A DNA stretch of 64,000 bases from Hemileia vastatrix (lineage: Eukaryota; Basidiomycota; Pucciniomycetes; Pucciniales; Zaghouaniaceae), in assembly GCA_030280995.1 (NCBI GenBank), contig JASXTE010000005.1, positions 31,695,501 through 31,759,500 of the forward strand, read 5' to 3'. Positions 31,826 to 41,162 of this stretch are shown one piece after another. Every line of letters starts with the position of its first letter. Positions within the stretch are counted from its first letter, which is position 1. A program made the translations under genes and the position numbers. Below the pieces are notes generated by a model. It worked only from the letters and a program-made list of their open reading frames with translations, was not told the origin of the DNA and did not search any database.

Positions 31826-32086
31826 CACTACGCAATATAGGGGGTGGACTTGCTAGCAAGTCCTCAACCTGAACTCAGATGGAACTCAGATGGAACTCAG
31901 ACTGAACTCATACTGAACCCATACTGAACTCTACTTGAACACCCACCTAAAACTGTTCTTCTGAGTGGTGTTCATTCCTGATTGTATGGCTCCTTTATCA
32001 ATAGCTCAATGTGTGTTCAATCTATGGTGAGTTTGGGTCCAAGGTTGCGGACTTGCTAGCAAGTCCGCCCCCCATATTGTGTGGTG
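31826..32086 (+). mobile_element. CACTA-ended MITE, copy 2 (complete, 261 bp)
   Basis: Starts CACTACGCAATATAGGGGG and ends CCCCCCATATTGTGTGGTG, terminal inverted repeats of about 38 bp. Flanked by ATA on both sides (31823-31825 and 32087-32089). The other LTR shows the uninterrupted site with a single ATA, so this is a clean insertion after the element integrated. Each terminal repeat includes the perfect palindrome GGACTTGCTAGCAAGTCC. CACTA ends plus a 3-bp duplication fit the CACTA/EnSpm superfamily. No transposase is encoded, so it is non-autonomous. Confidence 0.85.
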
Positions 32087-32749
32087 ATAGTTATAGCTTT
32101 TATAAAGATAATATCAATTTATATGGGCTTTATAATATATTTCTGAATACTAATAATTGTATTGTAGTGTTTGTTTGAAGTGTAGTAATTGAATGATGAT
32201 AATAAACCGTCAAAATCCCTCCTTACTTATACCCAAATCCACTGGAGTGCACAGACCTTCAATCCAGATGATGTCACTGCTATCCCCGGCAATTACAGCA
32301 CTGTGAGGGCCCATCACCTCCCCATGGCGTCCACTTCAAGCAGTTTCAACACCCAGACCTCCAGTAAGGACCCTCCATCACTATTAATAATAACACAGAG
32401 TCATACCATAAATAGAAATCCCAGATAAAAGCGGATACCATAAAGAAACAGGTAAAATAAATGATCAAAAAGAGATTTAATGAAACTAAAAGCATATAAA
32501 GGAAACAAATAAAATGTCCAAGCCCCCAATAACATCCCCAAGCATCCACATTAACCCAAAAACATCTTTCCAACCCATAAATCTGTAAATAACCATCCAA
32601 GGAAGTAATTTTAGTTGTCCAAACTGGGTGTATGCGCCTGATATAGGTGTCTATGCTTCTGTAGGTGTTGTGAATCCACTGATTTCGTCCATATGACCTA
32701 AAATAAGCAGAAAAACAAAGGTTATAGGCTATTAAGGGGCTAAAACCCA

Positions 32750-32757
32750 CTTATATA
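32750..32757 (-). promoter_or_regulatory. TATA-like box in Gypsy-2 5' LTR
   Basis: TATATAAG followed by GGGTTTTAGCCCC on the minus strand, identical in the 3' LTR at 24814-24821. Probable U3 promoter by position. Confidence 0.45.
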
Positions 32758-33081
32758 CCTAAATATACATAATATACTGCATATTTCACTGAATATGAGA
32801 TTTATGTATACATATAAGCTTATGTATGTCAATAATTACTTCATATCACTTAAGATAAGTATATTATGACTCCATTAACACCTTAATAAGTATTATTAGG
32901 CCATGGATAAGCTATTTAAACTATTATAGATTATATAATAGAATAATAATTATATATATATATAATAAAATAATATATATTATTATTTTAACCTTATTTT
33001 TAAGATATAAGCTTAATCTAGTTAAGTTTATCTTATTTTAAGCATAAGAAATACTCAGTCCTAAGGATATTTAGGCTGACA

Positions 33082-34101
33082 CTAGGATATAAAGCTAGTC
33101 AATATGGCAAAATTTTTTATGTCTTAAGGAAGAAAGGCTTTTTGGGTGTAGTTTGGATACATTATGATGATGGAACTGTAACTGGAAGTAGTGAGGAGGT
33201 GTTGAAGGAGCTGGAAGTTGGTTTTGATGGATCTTTAAAGGTAAAATTGAATGAAAAGGTGGATGGCATTGTAGGTGTAGGTATTGAAGAGGTCCCTGAA
33301 GGCTTTAATCTCAACAATTTTAAGCTTATTAACAAGATATAAGAGAACACAATCCTTCAGGACTAGTCACAAGATCTCCATTACCTCAGAAACTAAAAAT
33401 AAGGACAGCAACGGATGATGAGAAAGCAGTTGACAATACCAAGTATTTTTCTATTCTAGGTGCTCTCAGCTACTTAGCAGTGGCAAGTAGGCCTTATCTT
33501 TTTTCCCCAGTAATATTCCTTGATAGATTATCCTCAAAACCACGCAGCTACTAAATTGACAGCACTCCATCACCTCTTACACTATGTACAATACACTGCT
33601 AAACTTTCATTTCACATTTATCCTGACAGAGCCTGCCCCCTTGAATTATTCTCTTACACTGATGCTACATGAAACAACCAGGAGTTTTCCAGAGCTCAAT
33701 CTGGTCATATTTTACTGCTCAATGGCTGCCCTGTTGTGTGGACATCAAGACTTCAACTAACTGTAAGAGACTCATCTATGACAGCTGAATATGTCTCTCT
33801 TAGTAATCTGATGAAGGATGCAATTTGGATCTCAAATTTGCTTCAAGACCTACACCCCAAATTTCCACCTGTTAGGCTCAATTGTGACAATAAAGGGGCC
33901 ATCTCCAATATGAAAAATAATCCTGGAGTTTAGAGGACAAGACATATTAGTAGGTGCTATTACTTGGTAAATGAACAGCTCTTCCTTAAGAAAGATATTC
34001 TAGAATGTGTTCCTACTGCAAAAATGTGTGCTGATATTCTAACCAAAGCACTGGGCCCATCTCTAACTTTCAACAAAAGGAAAGATGTCTGTTTGTGGTG
34101 A
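33082..34101 (+). pseudogene. Copia-B RT end and RNase H
   Basis: Recognisable blocks: VVWIHYDDGTVTGSS (RT, with YDD context), then after frame breaks a YTDAT segment, SGHILLLNGCPVVWTSR, MTAEYVSLSNLMKDAIW and LNCDNKGAISNMKNNPG, and a KRKDVCLW end. Stops near 33340, 33670 and 33934 disrupt it. The protein family is Ty1/copia pol, which makes and processes the cDNA. Confidence 0.85.
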
Positions 34102-34263
34102 TATATGGTGGAATGGGGGTATTATTCTTATTATTTATTTCTTTTTCTTTTTCTCTTCTATTTTTTTTCTTTTTCATTTTATTATTAATTTTTGATGTTT
34201 AATGGCAAATAGGGAGGACATTTATCTTGTAATAGTGTAAATGACCATGTGGGGGGTATTTTA

Positions 34264-34425
34264 TGTTCTTAAGCATTGTATGTACATAGTCATTTAGGAT
34301 ATAGTCTGTATTAGTGGTGTCCCCTGTTCTCCTGTTCTTTCTGGAGCTCTACAGTCTGACACCGTGATACAGGTAATAAATGAAACAGTTCTTTCCAGAG
34401 TTCTACACGCTGACACAGTGCTACA
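34264..34425 (+). repeat. Copia-B 3' LTR (about 162 bp)
   Basis: Begins TGTTCTTAAGC after a GTGGGGGG polypurine tract and ends GTGCTACA. It contains two copies of a GTTCTTTCNGGAGNTCTACA...CTGACAC unit. The same TGTCCCCTGTTCTC and TCTACAG text appears in the Copia-A LTRs. Confidence 0.75.
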
Positions 34426-34434
34426 ATTTTTATA

Positions 34435-34554
34435 AAGCAACTTGGGAAAAGCTTACTCTTTTTTTCCCCTCACCCCCCTCCAAAATTGGCTAAAACTCAT
34501 GTTTTTGGCAGGGAGTGGAAGGCGAAAAGACAGAAAGCTTTTCCCAAATAGCTT
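34435..34554. mobile_element. Small foldback MITE, copy 1 (about 120 bp)
   Basis: Ends AAGCAACTTGGGAAAAGCTT and AAGCTTTTCCCAAATAGCTT form an imperfect inverted repeat, with TA on both sides. The core has ACTCATGTTTTTGGCNGGGA, shared with copy 2 at 40234-40349. Nothing coding. Confidence 0.7.
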
Positions 34555-34650
34555 TATCTTCTCCACCTTTCCACTGTCTCTGTCAGATTTTCTATTTCCT
34601 TTTCTCTTAAACTATAATAAGTTCTTGTTGCTTCTATTTCTATAACTTCT

Positions 34651-34767
34651 TGTAGCACGGTTTCAGCCTGTAGAGCTTGGGAAAAAGAAAGAGAACAGGG
34701 GACACTGGGACTACAGACTATATGCAGTCACACACATATCTAAGTACATAGTCCTAGTGAATTGACA
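34651..34767 (-). repeat. Copia-A 3' LTR (117 bp)
   Basis: TGTCAATTC...GTGCTACA on the minus strand. One copy of the TCTACAGGCTG unit; the 5' LTR has an extra partial copy. Confidence 0.85.
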
Positions 34768-34911
34768 TCCCTCAAACTTGTTTATGAAACATATTACTGA
34801 TATTCCCTCCATGCATACATGACAAACTCCAATATAAAAAAAGGAATAAAATTAAATGAGAAAAAAAAGAGAAATAAAAGAAAAAAAAATATGAAAAAAA
34901 ATATAACTCCA

Positions 34912-37546
34912 TCACCAAGCACATACATCTTTTCTTCTAAGCATTGTTAGAGATGGGCTCAGTGATTTTATGAGTATATCTTCCCGCATTTGAGAAGCAG
35001 GAACCCATTCCAACATTTCTTTTTTCAGAAAGAGTTGTCCATTCACAATATAGAAACACCTATCCACATGCCCTGTCCTCTTGTTTCCAGGGTTATCTTT
35101 TGCATTTGTAATTTGTCCTTTATTTTCACAGAAGATCTTGATTTTGGGAATATTAGGAAAGATATCTTTGAGTAGTTTTGAGATCCAAATTGTGTCTTTC
35201 ATACCACCACCAAGTGCCACATATTCAGAAGTGCATGATGAACCACTTACTTTCAACTGGCGCCTTGATGTCCAGACAATTAGACAAGAGTTAAGGAGTA
35301 GCAGATGTCCACTTTGAGCTCCTTAGAATTCTTTTTTATTCCAAGTGGAGTTAGAAAAAGATAGGAGTTGAAGTGTTGAGTTTTGGTCAGGATGAATGTG
35401 AATACAAAGGGTGGTGGTGTGTTAGACATATCTGAGAAGGTTATTGAGAGCAATCCAGTGTGTGGAAGAAGGTTTGGAGGAGATGTGTGCTAAAAAGTTG
35501 ACATGGGAAAGACAGATCTGGCCTAGCTGCTACTGTCACATAACTGAGAGAACCTAGAATAGAGAGATATTTAGTATTATCAATAGCTACCTCTTCATCC
35601 TTGGCTTTGGTGATTTCCAGATGATTTGGAAGCGGTAATCTTGTGGTCAATCCAGAGGGTTTATTAGTCCACAGAATCTTGTCAATGAGCTGATAATTGT
35701 GCAGATCAAAAACTTCTGGAACTTCTTTGATAGCAACACCTACAATATCATTAACACTATCATTTCACTTTACCTTCAAACTATCATCCAAACCATTCTC
35801 CAACTCCTTCAAAAACTCTTCACTACATCTAGTAACTATACCATCATCAACATGTATCTAAATTACACCAAAACATCCTTTTTTTCTGAGAACACGGAAC
35901 TCTTATCATATTGAGTTGCCTTATACCCTAGAGCATCCAATTTTCTGGAAATGTGAAGCCACCAACATTTTTCTGCTTGATTAATGCCATAGAGGGCCTT
36001 TTTTAAACGTAGAGAATTTCCAATGTCATGTAGCTGGTAACCTTCAGGAGGACAAACCCAGATTTCTTCATCAATTGGACTGTGAAGGTAAGCAGCAGTG
36101 AAATTAAAAGATTTGAAAGTCCTTTTGTGATTAGCTGAAAGGGTAAGAAGAATATGTTGAGGAGCAAAGGTAGCAGTGGGAGCAAAAGTGTCAGTGAAAT
36201 CAATAACATACTGTCGTAAAACACCTTTGGCCTCATATCTTGCTTTGTAGGTTGGTGATTTGGTACAATGATTCTTGATAGTGAAGACCCATTTTTAATT
36301 GGTAAGTTTGGCACCAGGAGGAAGTTTTTCTTTGTACCACACATCCATATCTTTCATATTCAACAGTTCCCTCTTGCATGCTTGGTCCGACTTACGGCTG
36401 TCAGGTGAGAGCATAGCTTACAAATGGGTTCTGGGAATAATAAATGATTGGGACAAACCTTTATTCACTATCTCATGTACAGCTTTCTCCTGGGACAGAA
36501 GTTTTCTTCATCCTTGAAGTCCCATAGTTTAATATTGTTGAGGATATGATCAAAAGAAACCTTGGAAGGTGGAGGTTGAAAAGCAGCTGTATGAGCAGGA
36601 AGTCTGTCACCAGGGAAAATAGCCTTGGTGGACTCAAAAAAGGTGTTTGATTCTTCATGCCAAAAAAGCCAACCAGCATTGTTTAAGAAATACCCTATAC
36701 ACTTACAAATCAAGGCATGTTGATCTAGTTTTTGGCGTGTTTCTTTGTGAATATGAACAAATTCTGTTTCACCAAAAATTCAAAAATTGGAATAGTTTGG
36801 AGTTTCATTAAACATCAGCTGAATAGGACTATTGTCACCTGTTTTAAAATTTAAAATCCGGTTGTGAACTTGAGCTGCCCATTTGTATGCTTTACCCCAG
36901 AATGATTCAGGTAGTTCACTTGCAAGGAGTATGGTTCTTGCAATGTCACCAACTTTTCTGTTGAACCTTTCAGCTGTTCCATTTGCTTGTGATGGTGGGG
37001 GCATGTAACTTTATGAGTAGCTTCAATATTTGCCAAGATCTGAGCCATTTTATTGCTGTGCATCTCACCTCCATTGGTGCATAAAACTTGATGCTTCCTT
37101 CCAGTTATATTTTCCAATTTTTTACAGAAAGAAACAAAACAAGAAGTGGCCTCAGATTTTGCATTGAATAAAAACACCTCACCATAGGAAGTTGAGCTTT
37201 TCCTAAACATTGCTGCTCACCTAGCACCATGAATAGTGGGGTCCATGGGACCAACAAGATCTCCAACAACTAATCTCATTAAAGATTCTGGCTTTGATTC
37301 ACAGGTTGCTGATGGTTTCCAAGTGCTCTTTGCAATTAAACAATCTTCACAATCAATCTTACCTGTAGGCACAGATAATGGTAAGCCAGTGCCCATACCA
37401 CTATTGATAATTTTTCTGATGGTGTCAATGCTGGTATGTCCTAGTCTTCTATGCCATTCCATTATGGAACCCTTGGCTGCAGGTGGACGGTTGATATGTT
37501 GATTCTTCTTAACAGTGTAAAGCAACAAAGGGTGAAAGAATAGCAA
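34912..37546 (-). pseudogene. Copia-A pol: integrase, RT, RNase H
   Basis: Integrase start WHRRLGHTSIDTIRK with CEDCLIAK zinc ligands (37450-37330), VGDLVGPMD (first Asp), then TNGGEMHSNK (second Asp position reads within CTNGG) and a FNRKVGDIARTILLA helix near 36950. RT fragments lie at 36000-36700 and 35441-35900. RNase H at 35256-34912 has TSEYVALGGGMKDTIW and FCENKGQITNAKDNPGNK, ending KDVCAW. Numerous frame changes; not functional. Confidence 0.85.
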
Positions 37547-39408
37547 TAAGAGGGAATATCATTTGGATTGCAATTACTAACATTAATTACATCCAAGACC
37601 CATCTTCTTCTGGTATTCTCTACCTGGCCAGTCATAATCAAATCCTCTTTCAAATAAATCCCCAAATTTAAATTTTTAGAACACCAACCAAAACAAAAAC
37701 CACATTTCACTAAATCAAATAAAGAAATTAGACTAGTCCTAACATTTTGACAATAGAAGACATTGGTAATAGTGACTATTTTACCATCCCCTTTAATTTT
37801 TAAATCTTCTATGCCATTAATGAAGGAAGAAGGACAGTAAGTGGCCACTTTGGCTGTAATCTGTTGTTTAAGATGTCTGAAGTTTTTGAGAAGTCTCACA
37901 TTTCCAGTGTCATGATGAGTTGCTCCACTGTCCAAGATAGCATAGTCATCAGCAATTGCCTCAGGAGACCATTCAGCACTATTCAGATCAATTTGTTCAA
38001 CCTTTTCATATGGCGCCTCAACGTTTTGTTCAAAGATAGTGATTTCATTAGCTTCAATTTGAACATCTCTAGCACAAATGGGGCCACATTGAGGGTGTGT
38101 GAAGGGAATATAGACCTTTTTGTTTCCAGCATTATGATCAGAAGCATGAGCATTTGCATGTTCACGCATAATGTATAAATTGGGTGAGAAATTTGCAGAA
38201 TGAGGATTATAAGGACAATGAGCCACAACATGATCAGTGGAATGGCATTCATGACAATTTTGACATGCACCAGGAGGCCTGTAAGAATCTTTTTGTCTCT
38301 GAGGTTGAGTGATGGCATGAAGAGAAGGTTCAACAGATAAAGATGTAGTATGTGAAGATGGAATGGCCTCTTGATCAATCCTATTTTGGACAAGACTTGG
38401 CATGAGTTGACAGAAATCTTCAAAGGTCACAGACTTTGAATTGGGAAGGTTGTCCAGAGCTACGCATAGATCCATATTAAGGTCTTTCAAAGAGGCCAGA
38501 AGCAAAGCATCTACCATTTGTGCTTTGAAAACCTTGGAGTCAAACACAATTCCCTTTCTCTCTATTTTGTCAAACAATTTTTTGAATGCTTCCAGATATT
38601 TGCTATGTGACATGATGTGTGACTGTTTCAAATTGATGAAGTTGCAAATAGCAGTCATTGTGGAAGTATGATTTGTCCTGGTGAATTTGTTAATTATGTG
38701 GAGATAAGTCTGGTGTGTTTTCCAGTCAGTGGAGATTTTATGGCGCAAGTTAGGTGAGATGGAGTGCAGAAGGATTAGGTGAGTGACTCTGTCTTCAAAT
38801 TCATCAGGGCCAGTGCCATCATTCAACGCATATGCTTGTGTGCCAACAAAATCTTTGATCAGTTCCAAGACAATGCTGTGCCAGTCAGAGAAGTTGGCAC
38901 CAGACACCTCAAGGGTAGAAATGGATTTGGTGAACTCAATAACGTTTCTCAGAGTTCTTTGTCTCTCTATCATGCCAATGGTTGGTGCAAGGTGGTGTGG
39001 TACACACCTTCGGAAAGGAGAAGCCAAGCGTAGCGGCTGTGTTGAAGGTGGTGTACTTTGGTTTTCCATTACACTAGTCAATAAAAATAACTCCCCAATT
39101 GCACGAGTGATATTTTCAATTGGGGTGATCTTAGGGGTAAAATGGGGAATAGGAGGAGCAGGGGTAATCAGAGGGGGATCAGGTGTGTTAGGTGGGAGAA
39201 TAGGGGGGAGAGGGGTAGGGGGTATTGAGGTGAGAGGGGAGGGTTTTGAGGTGCGAGGCAGCTTCAGAGAAGGGGATTGAAGAGGAAGGAGTGCCTTGCT
39301 AGTTGTGGCTAGGCTAGGGAGACGTGAGGGAGATGAAGTAAGTGATTTTGTTTGCTCAAGGGGTGGAGTGCCAGGAATGGGGGTGAGTGTAGGGGCAGGT
39401 GAGGGCAT
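37462..39408 (-). CDS. Copia-A gag with protease start, 648-codon open frame
   Basis: A long open frame from Met 39408. It has a Pro/Thr-rich N-terminus (residues 1-110), a UBN2-type copia gag region (about 140-330, with the FSDWHSIVLELIKDF block), a CX2CX4HX4C zinc knuckle (CHECHSTDHVVAHC, about 425), and a protease motif LDSGATHH (about 515). The reading frame then runs into the start of the integrase region in the wrong frame and stops at 37462. Gag forms the particle; the protease would cut the polyprotein. The open gag contrasts with the ruined pol. Confidence 0.85.
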   Translation of the reverse strand: MPSPAPTLTPIPGTPPLEQTKSLTSSPSRLPSLATTSKALLPLQSPSLKLPRTSKPSPLTSIPPTPLPPILPPNTPDPPLITPAPPIPHFTPKITPIENITRAIGELFLLTSVMENQSTPPSTQPLRLASPFRRCVPHHLAPTIGMIERQRTLRNVIEFTKSISTLEVSGANFSDWHSIVLELIKDFVGTQAYALNDGTGPDEFEDRVTHLILLHSISPNLRHKISTDWKTHQTYLHIINKFTRTNHTSTMTAICNFINLKQSHIMSHSKYLEAFKKLFDKIERKGIVFDSKVFKAQMVDALLLASLKDLNMDLCVALDNLPNSKSVTFEDFCQLMPSLVQNRIDQEAIPSSHTTSLSVEPSLHAITQPQRQKDSYRPPGACQNCHECHSTDHVVAHCPYNPHSANFSPNLYIMREHANAHASDHNAGNKKVYIPFTHPQCGPICARDVQIEANEITIFEQNVEAPYEKVEQIDLNSAEWSPEAIADDYAILDSGATHHDTGNVRLLKNFRHLKQQITAKVATYCPSSFINGIEDLKIKGDGKIVTITNVFYCQNVRTSLISLFDLVKCGFCFGWCSKNLNLGIYLKEDLIMTGQVENTRRRWVLDVINVSNCNPNDIPSYCYSFTLCCFTLLRRINISTVHLQPRVP

Positions 39409-39642
39409 TTGACATGTGTGAGAAGTGCATTTGGCACATGAGGTGGGGTTGAGGTTAGGTTCTATGCCAAGGCTCCATAGCTCTTGGTTGGAGATTGATT
39501 GGGTAAGTTTTTTTACCAGCGCAAGATGAGATAGGTGAGGTGTCAGACATGCACTGGGGGTTTTATAGGCTACTAGCGCTCCTAGTGTTGCTAACGCAAG
39601 TGGAGTTTCTTTTTTTGGCTAACGTTTCATTGCCCGCGGGTA

Positions 39643-39654
39643 CAGCCCATAACC
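39643..39654 (-). promoter_or_regulatory. Copia-A primer-binding site (half initiator tRNA-Met)
   Basis: GGTTATGGGCTG next to the 5' LTR on the minus strand. It complements the anticodon arm (CCCATAACC) of initiator tRNA-Met, as in Drosophila copia, which primes with a half tRNA. Copia-C has the same site at 42309-42320. Confidence 0.7.
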
Positions 39655-39813
39655 TGTAGAACTCCGGAAAGAACCAAAAATTATCATTCCTTTACCTGCA
39701 GCACGGTATCAGCCTGTAGAACTCCGGAAAGAACGGGAGAACAGGGGACACCGCGACTACAGACTATATACATTCACACACATAACTAAGTACATAGTCC
39801 TAGTGACTTAACA
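39655..39813 (-). repeat. Copia-A 5' LTR (117-bp core plus 42-bp partial duplication)
   Basis: The segment 39697-39813 matches the 117-bp 3' LTR. The next 42 bp toward the primer site repeats the TTCTTTCCGGAGTTCTACA unit, so the LTR abutting the primer site is 159 bp. Copia-B and Copia-C LTRs show the same two-unit layout. Confidence 0.8.
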
Positions 39814-39827
39814 CTTCTTTGTATATA

Positions 39828-40081
39828 CAGCCAGATCCGAAAACATTGAGACAAAAATGAAATTTTTTTAAATTTATTGACAGCCCAAAAGTTGAGCTGC
39901 AGTATTTTTTTGACATCTTCAATTCATTCTGTGGCAATCGGGTTGGTTTTTCTGTTGTTTCGCCCCTCTACTGCCACAAGATTAATTGAAGATGTCAAAA
40001 AAATATTGCAGCTCAATTTTTGAACTGTCAATAAATTTTCGAAAATTTTCATTTTCGTCTCAATGTTTTCGGATCTGGCTG
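39828..40081. mobile_element. Long-TIR MITE, 254 bp, TA target (Tc1/mariner type)
   Basis: Begins CAGCCAGATCCGAAAACATT and ends with its inverse. The two arms of about 105-110 bp match closely around a short central loop with GGTTGGTTTTTCTGTTG. TA flanks both sides. The whole unit could fold into one long hairpin. It lies 14 bp outside the Copia-A 5' LTR. Confidence 0.88.
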
Positions 40082-40233
40082 TATAATAAACCTGTCATCA
40101 GGCTAGTTTCCTTACCAAATTAATTTTTGTTAATATAACAATATGAATCTTTAAATTCAATCATTGCAGTCGTTCCGCCTAGCCTGTAATGAACCGAAGC
40201 CTCATTTAAGGAAAAATTCTTTATACGTTGTTA

Positions 40234-40349
40234 CAGCTATTTGGGAGAATCTTTTTTTTGCCCCTTGTCTCCCGCCAAAAGCGGCTTAAACTCATGTTTT
40301 TGGCGGGGAGTGGAAGACAAAAACACAGCAAGCCTTTTCCAAAAAGCTG
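40234..40349. mobile_element. Small foldback MITE, copy 2 (116 bp)
   Basis: Ends CAGCTATTTGGGAGAATC and CCTTTTCCAAAAAGCTG inverted, TA on each side. The inner GCCAAAAGCGGCTTAAACTC and GTTTTTGGCGGGGAGTGG parts match copy 1 at 34435-34554 and again form an inverted pair. Confidence 0.78.
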
Positions 40350-40510
40350 TATGTTCTATTCCATATTAAATATTAACCTTATTGAGCTTGCTCTTTGTTA
40401 AGACAAATTAGAATTAATTGATCATCCTTGACAGTAAGTCCCGCAATCTACAAGTTAATCGTTCCTTCAACTGATTAACTTCAACAGTAATGAGGGAATG
40501 ATTAAGAAAA

Positions 40511-40520
40511 TATATAAATA
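40511..40520 (+). promoter_or_regulatory. Candidate TATA box of the small secreted protein gene
   Basis: TATATAAATA about 85-95 bp upstream of the ATG at 40605, compatible with a short 5' untranslated region. Confidence 0.45.
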
Positions 40521-40604
40521 CCAGCCTTTTAAATCAGCAAAATGTCTCTTTTCTTAAAATAGTCATTTTTCACTTAAATTTATATAATTTTAATCTTCCA
40601 TACG

Positions 40605-41162
40605 GTGTTGGTCAAAATGAATTTCCAACTGAATATCGTTTTTATCCTATCTCTTGCGTTGATGTTTACCTTCATCAATATAGTTCATGGTAACCAAATT
40701 CCTGGTCCTGATACCCCACCAGAAAGAGTCGGCGATCTTGTACCCAAGTGCTTCAACCTTGCGAGGACTGGTCAATGTGTGGATTCATATAGTATAGCGA
40801 ATTACCCGAGCGAATGGTTCAATTCAACAGCTAATTTTGCTGACTCATATGCATATGTGACCAATGCCCCTCTTGTAAGTGGTCATCTATTGAGCCGATG
40901 GATTGAAGATATCACTTTTCGAATTCAATGCGAAACCGTATTGAAACTAAATAGAAAAGCGATTAAAAATTCAAACGCACTCAGTAATTTAAGACCACTT
41001 ACGCCATGCGAAGATTTTATAGCAAGTGGATTGAGGCTAATTACCGAAATCCATAATAGTGACTCCAATCAGACAAATGTTCAACTCGCAGGCCGATGTG
41101 TTAACACTTATTACACCAACTGGGCCCCTATGAAGTGCGTCATGAAATCATGTTCAAATTAG
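40605..41162 (+). CDS. Small secreted cysteine-containing protein, 185 aa (effector-like candidate)
   Basis: I do not recognise a named family. Residues 1-29 form a clear signal peptide (NIVFILSLALMFTFINIV core, likely cut after VHG). Met5 is an alternative start that keeps the signal. The mature part, about 156 residues, has seven cysteines (49, 58, 109, 135, 165, 178, 183), two N-glycosylation sequons (Asn73, Asn155), no membrane helix and no motif I know. It is a single open exon with a TATA box upstream, sitting among MITEs and retrotransposons. In a rust fungus such a gene fits an apoplastic or host-delivered effector, but a secreted housekeeping protein is possible. The odd cysteine count means at least one is unpaired or pairs between chains. 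Confidence 0.75.
   Translation: MLVKMNFQLNIVFILSLALMFTFINIVHGNQIPGPDTPPERVGDLVPKCFNLARTGQCVDSYSIANYPSEWFNSTANFADSYAYVTNAPLVSGHLLSRWIEDITFRIQCETVLKLNRKAIKNSNALSNLRPLTPCEDFIASGLRLITEIHNSDSNQTNVQLAGRCVNTYYTNWAPMKCVMKSCSN

Larger units (their letters stand above)
23969..33081 (-). mobile_element. Gypsy-2: intact-frame Ty3/gypsy chromovirus
   Basis: LTRs at 23969-25145 and 31641-33081 enclose a single uninterrupted gag-pol frame. A polypurine tract (GGGGTGAGGGAG, read on the minus strand) abuts the 3' LTR at 25146-25157. Just inside the 5' LTR the minus strand reads AT then TGGGGGTCTTTCC, a candidate primer site. The outer flanks do not match: tatat on the left and ctagg on the right. The ends therefore probably do not come from one simple insertion. 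Apart from the MITE, the LTRs differ by about 20 substitutions by eye. Confidence 0.93.
31641..33081 (-). repeat. Gypsy-2 5' LTR, enlarged by a MITE
   Basis: 1441 bp, of which 261 bp is an inserted MITE plus a 3-bp duplication. Without it the LTR matches the 1177-bp 3' LTR in length. TATA-like TATATAAG at 32750-32757 on the minus strand. The MITE lies well away from this box, between it and the leader. Confidence 0.92.
33082..34425 (+). mobile_element. Copia-B: 3' remnant of a Ty1/copia element
   Basis: Directly abuts the Gypsy-2 5' LTR. It holds the end of RT, RNase H and a 3' LTR (34264-34425). The 5' two-thirds is missing. Same family as Copia-A by RNase H similarity. Confidence 0.85.
34651..39813 (-). 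mobile_element. Copia-A: Ty1/copia element with target duplication
   Basis: Flanked by CTTCT on both sides (34646-34650 and 39814-39818), so its limits are firm. From the 5' LTR on the right: LTR, primer site, gag, protease, integrase, RT, RNase H, polypurine tract (GTTTGAGGGA), 3' LTR. Coding region decayed by several stops and frameshifts. Confidence 0.93.

Noticed and set aside
33142..33342. Independent small gene
   Set aside because: It is the end of the Copia-B reverse transcriptase.
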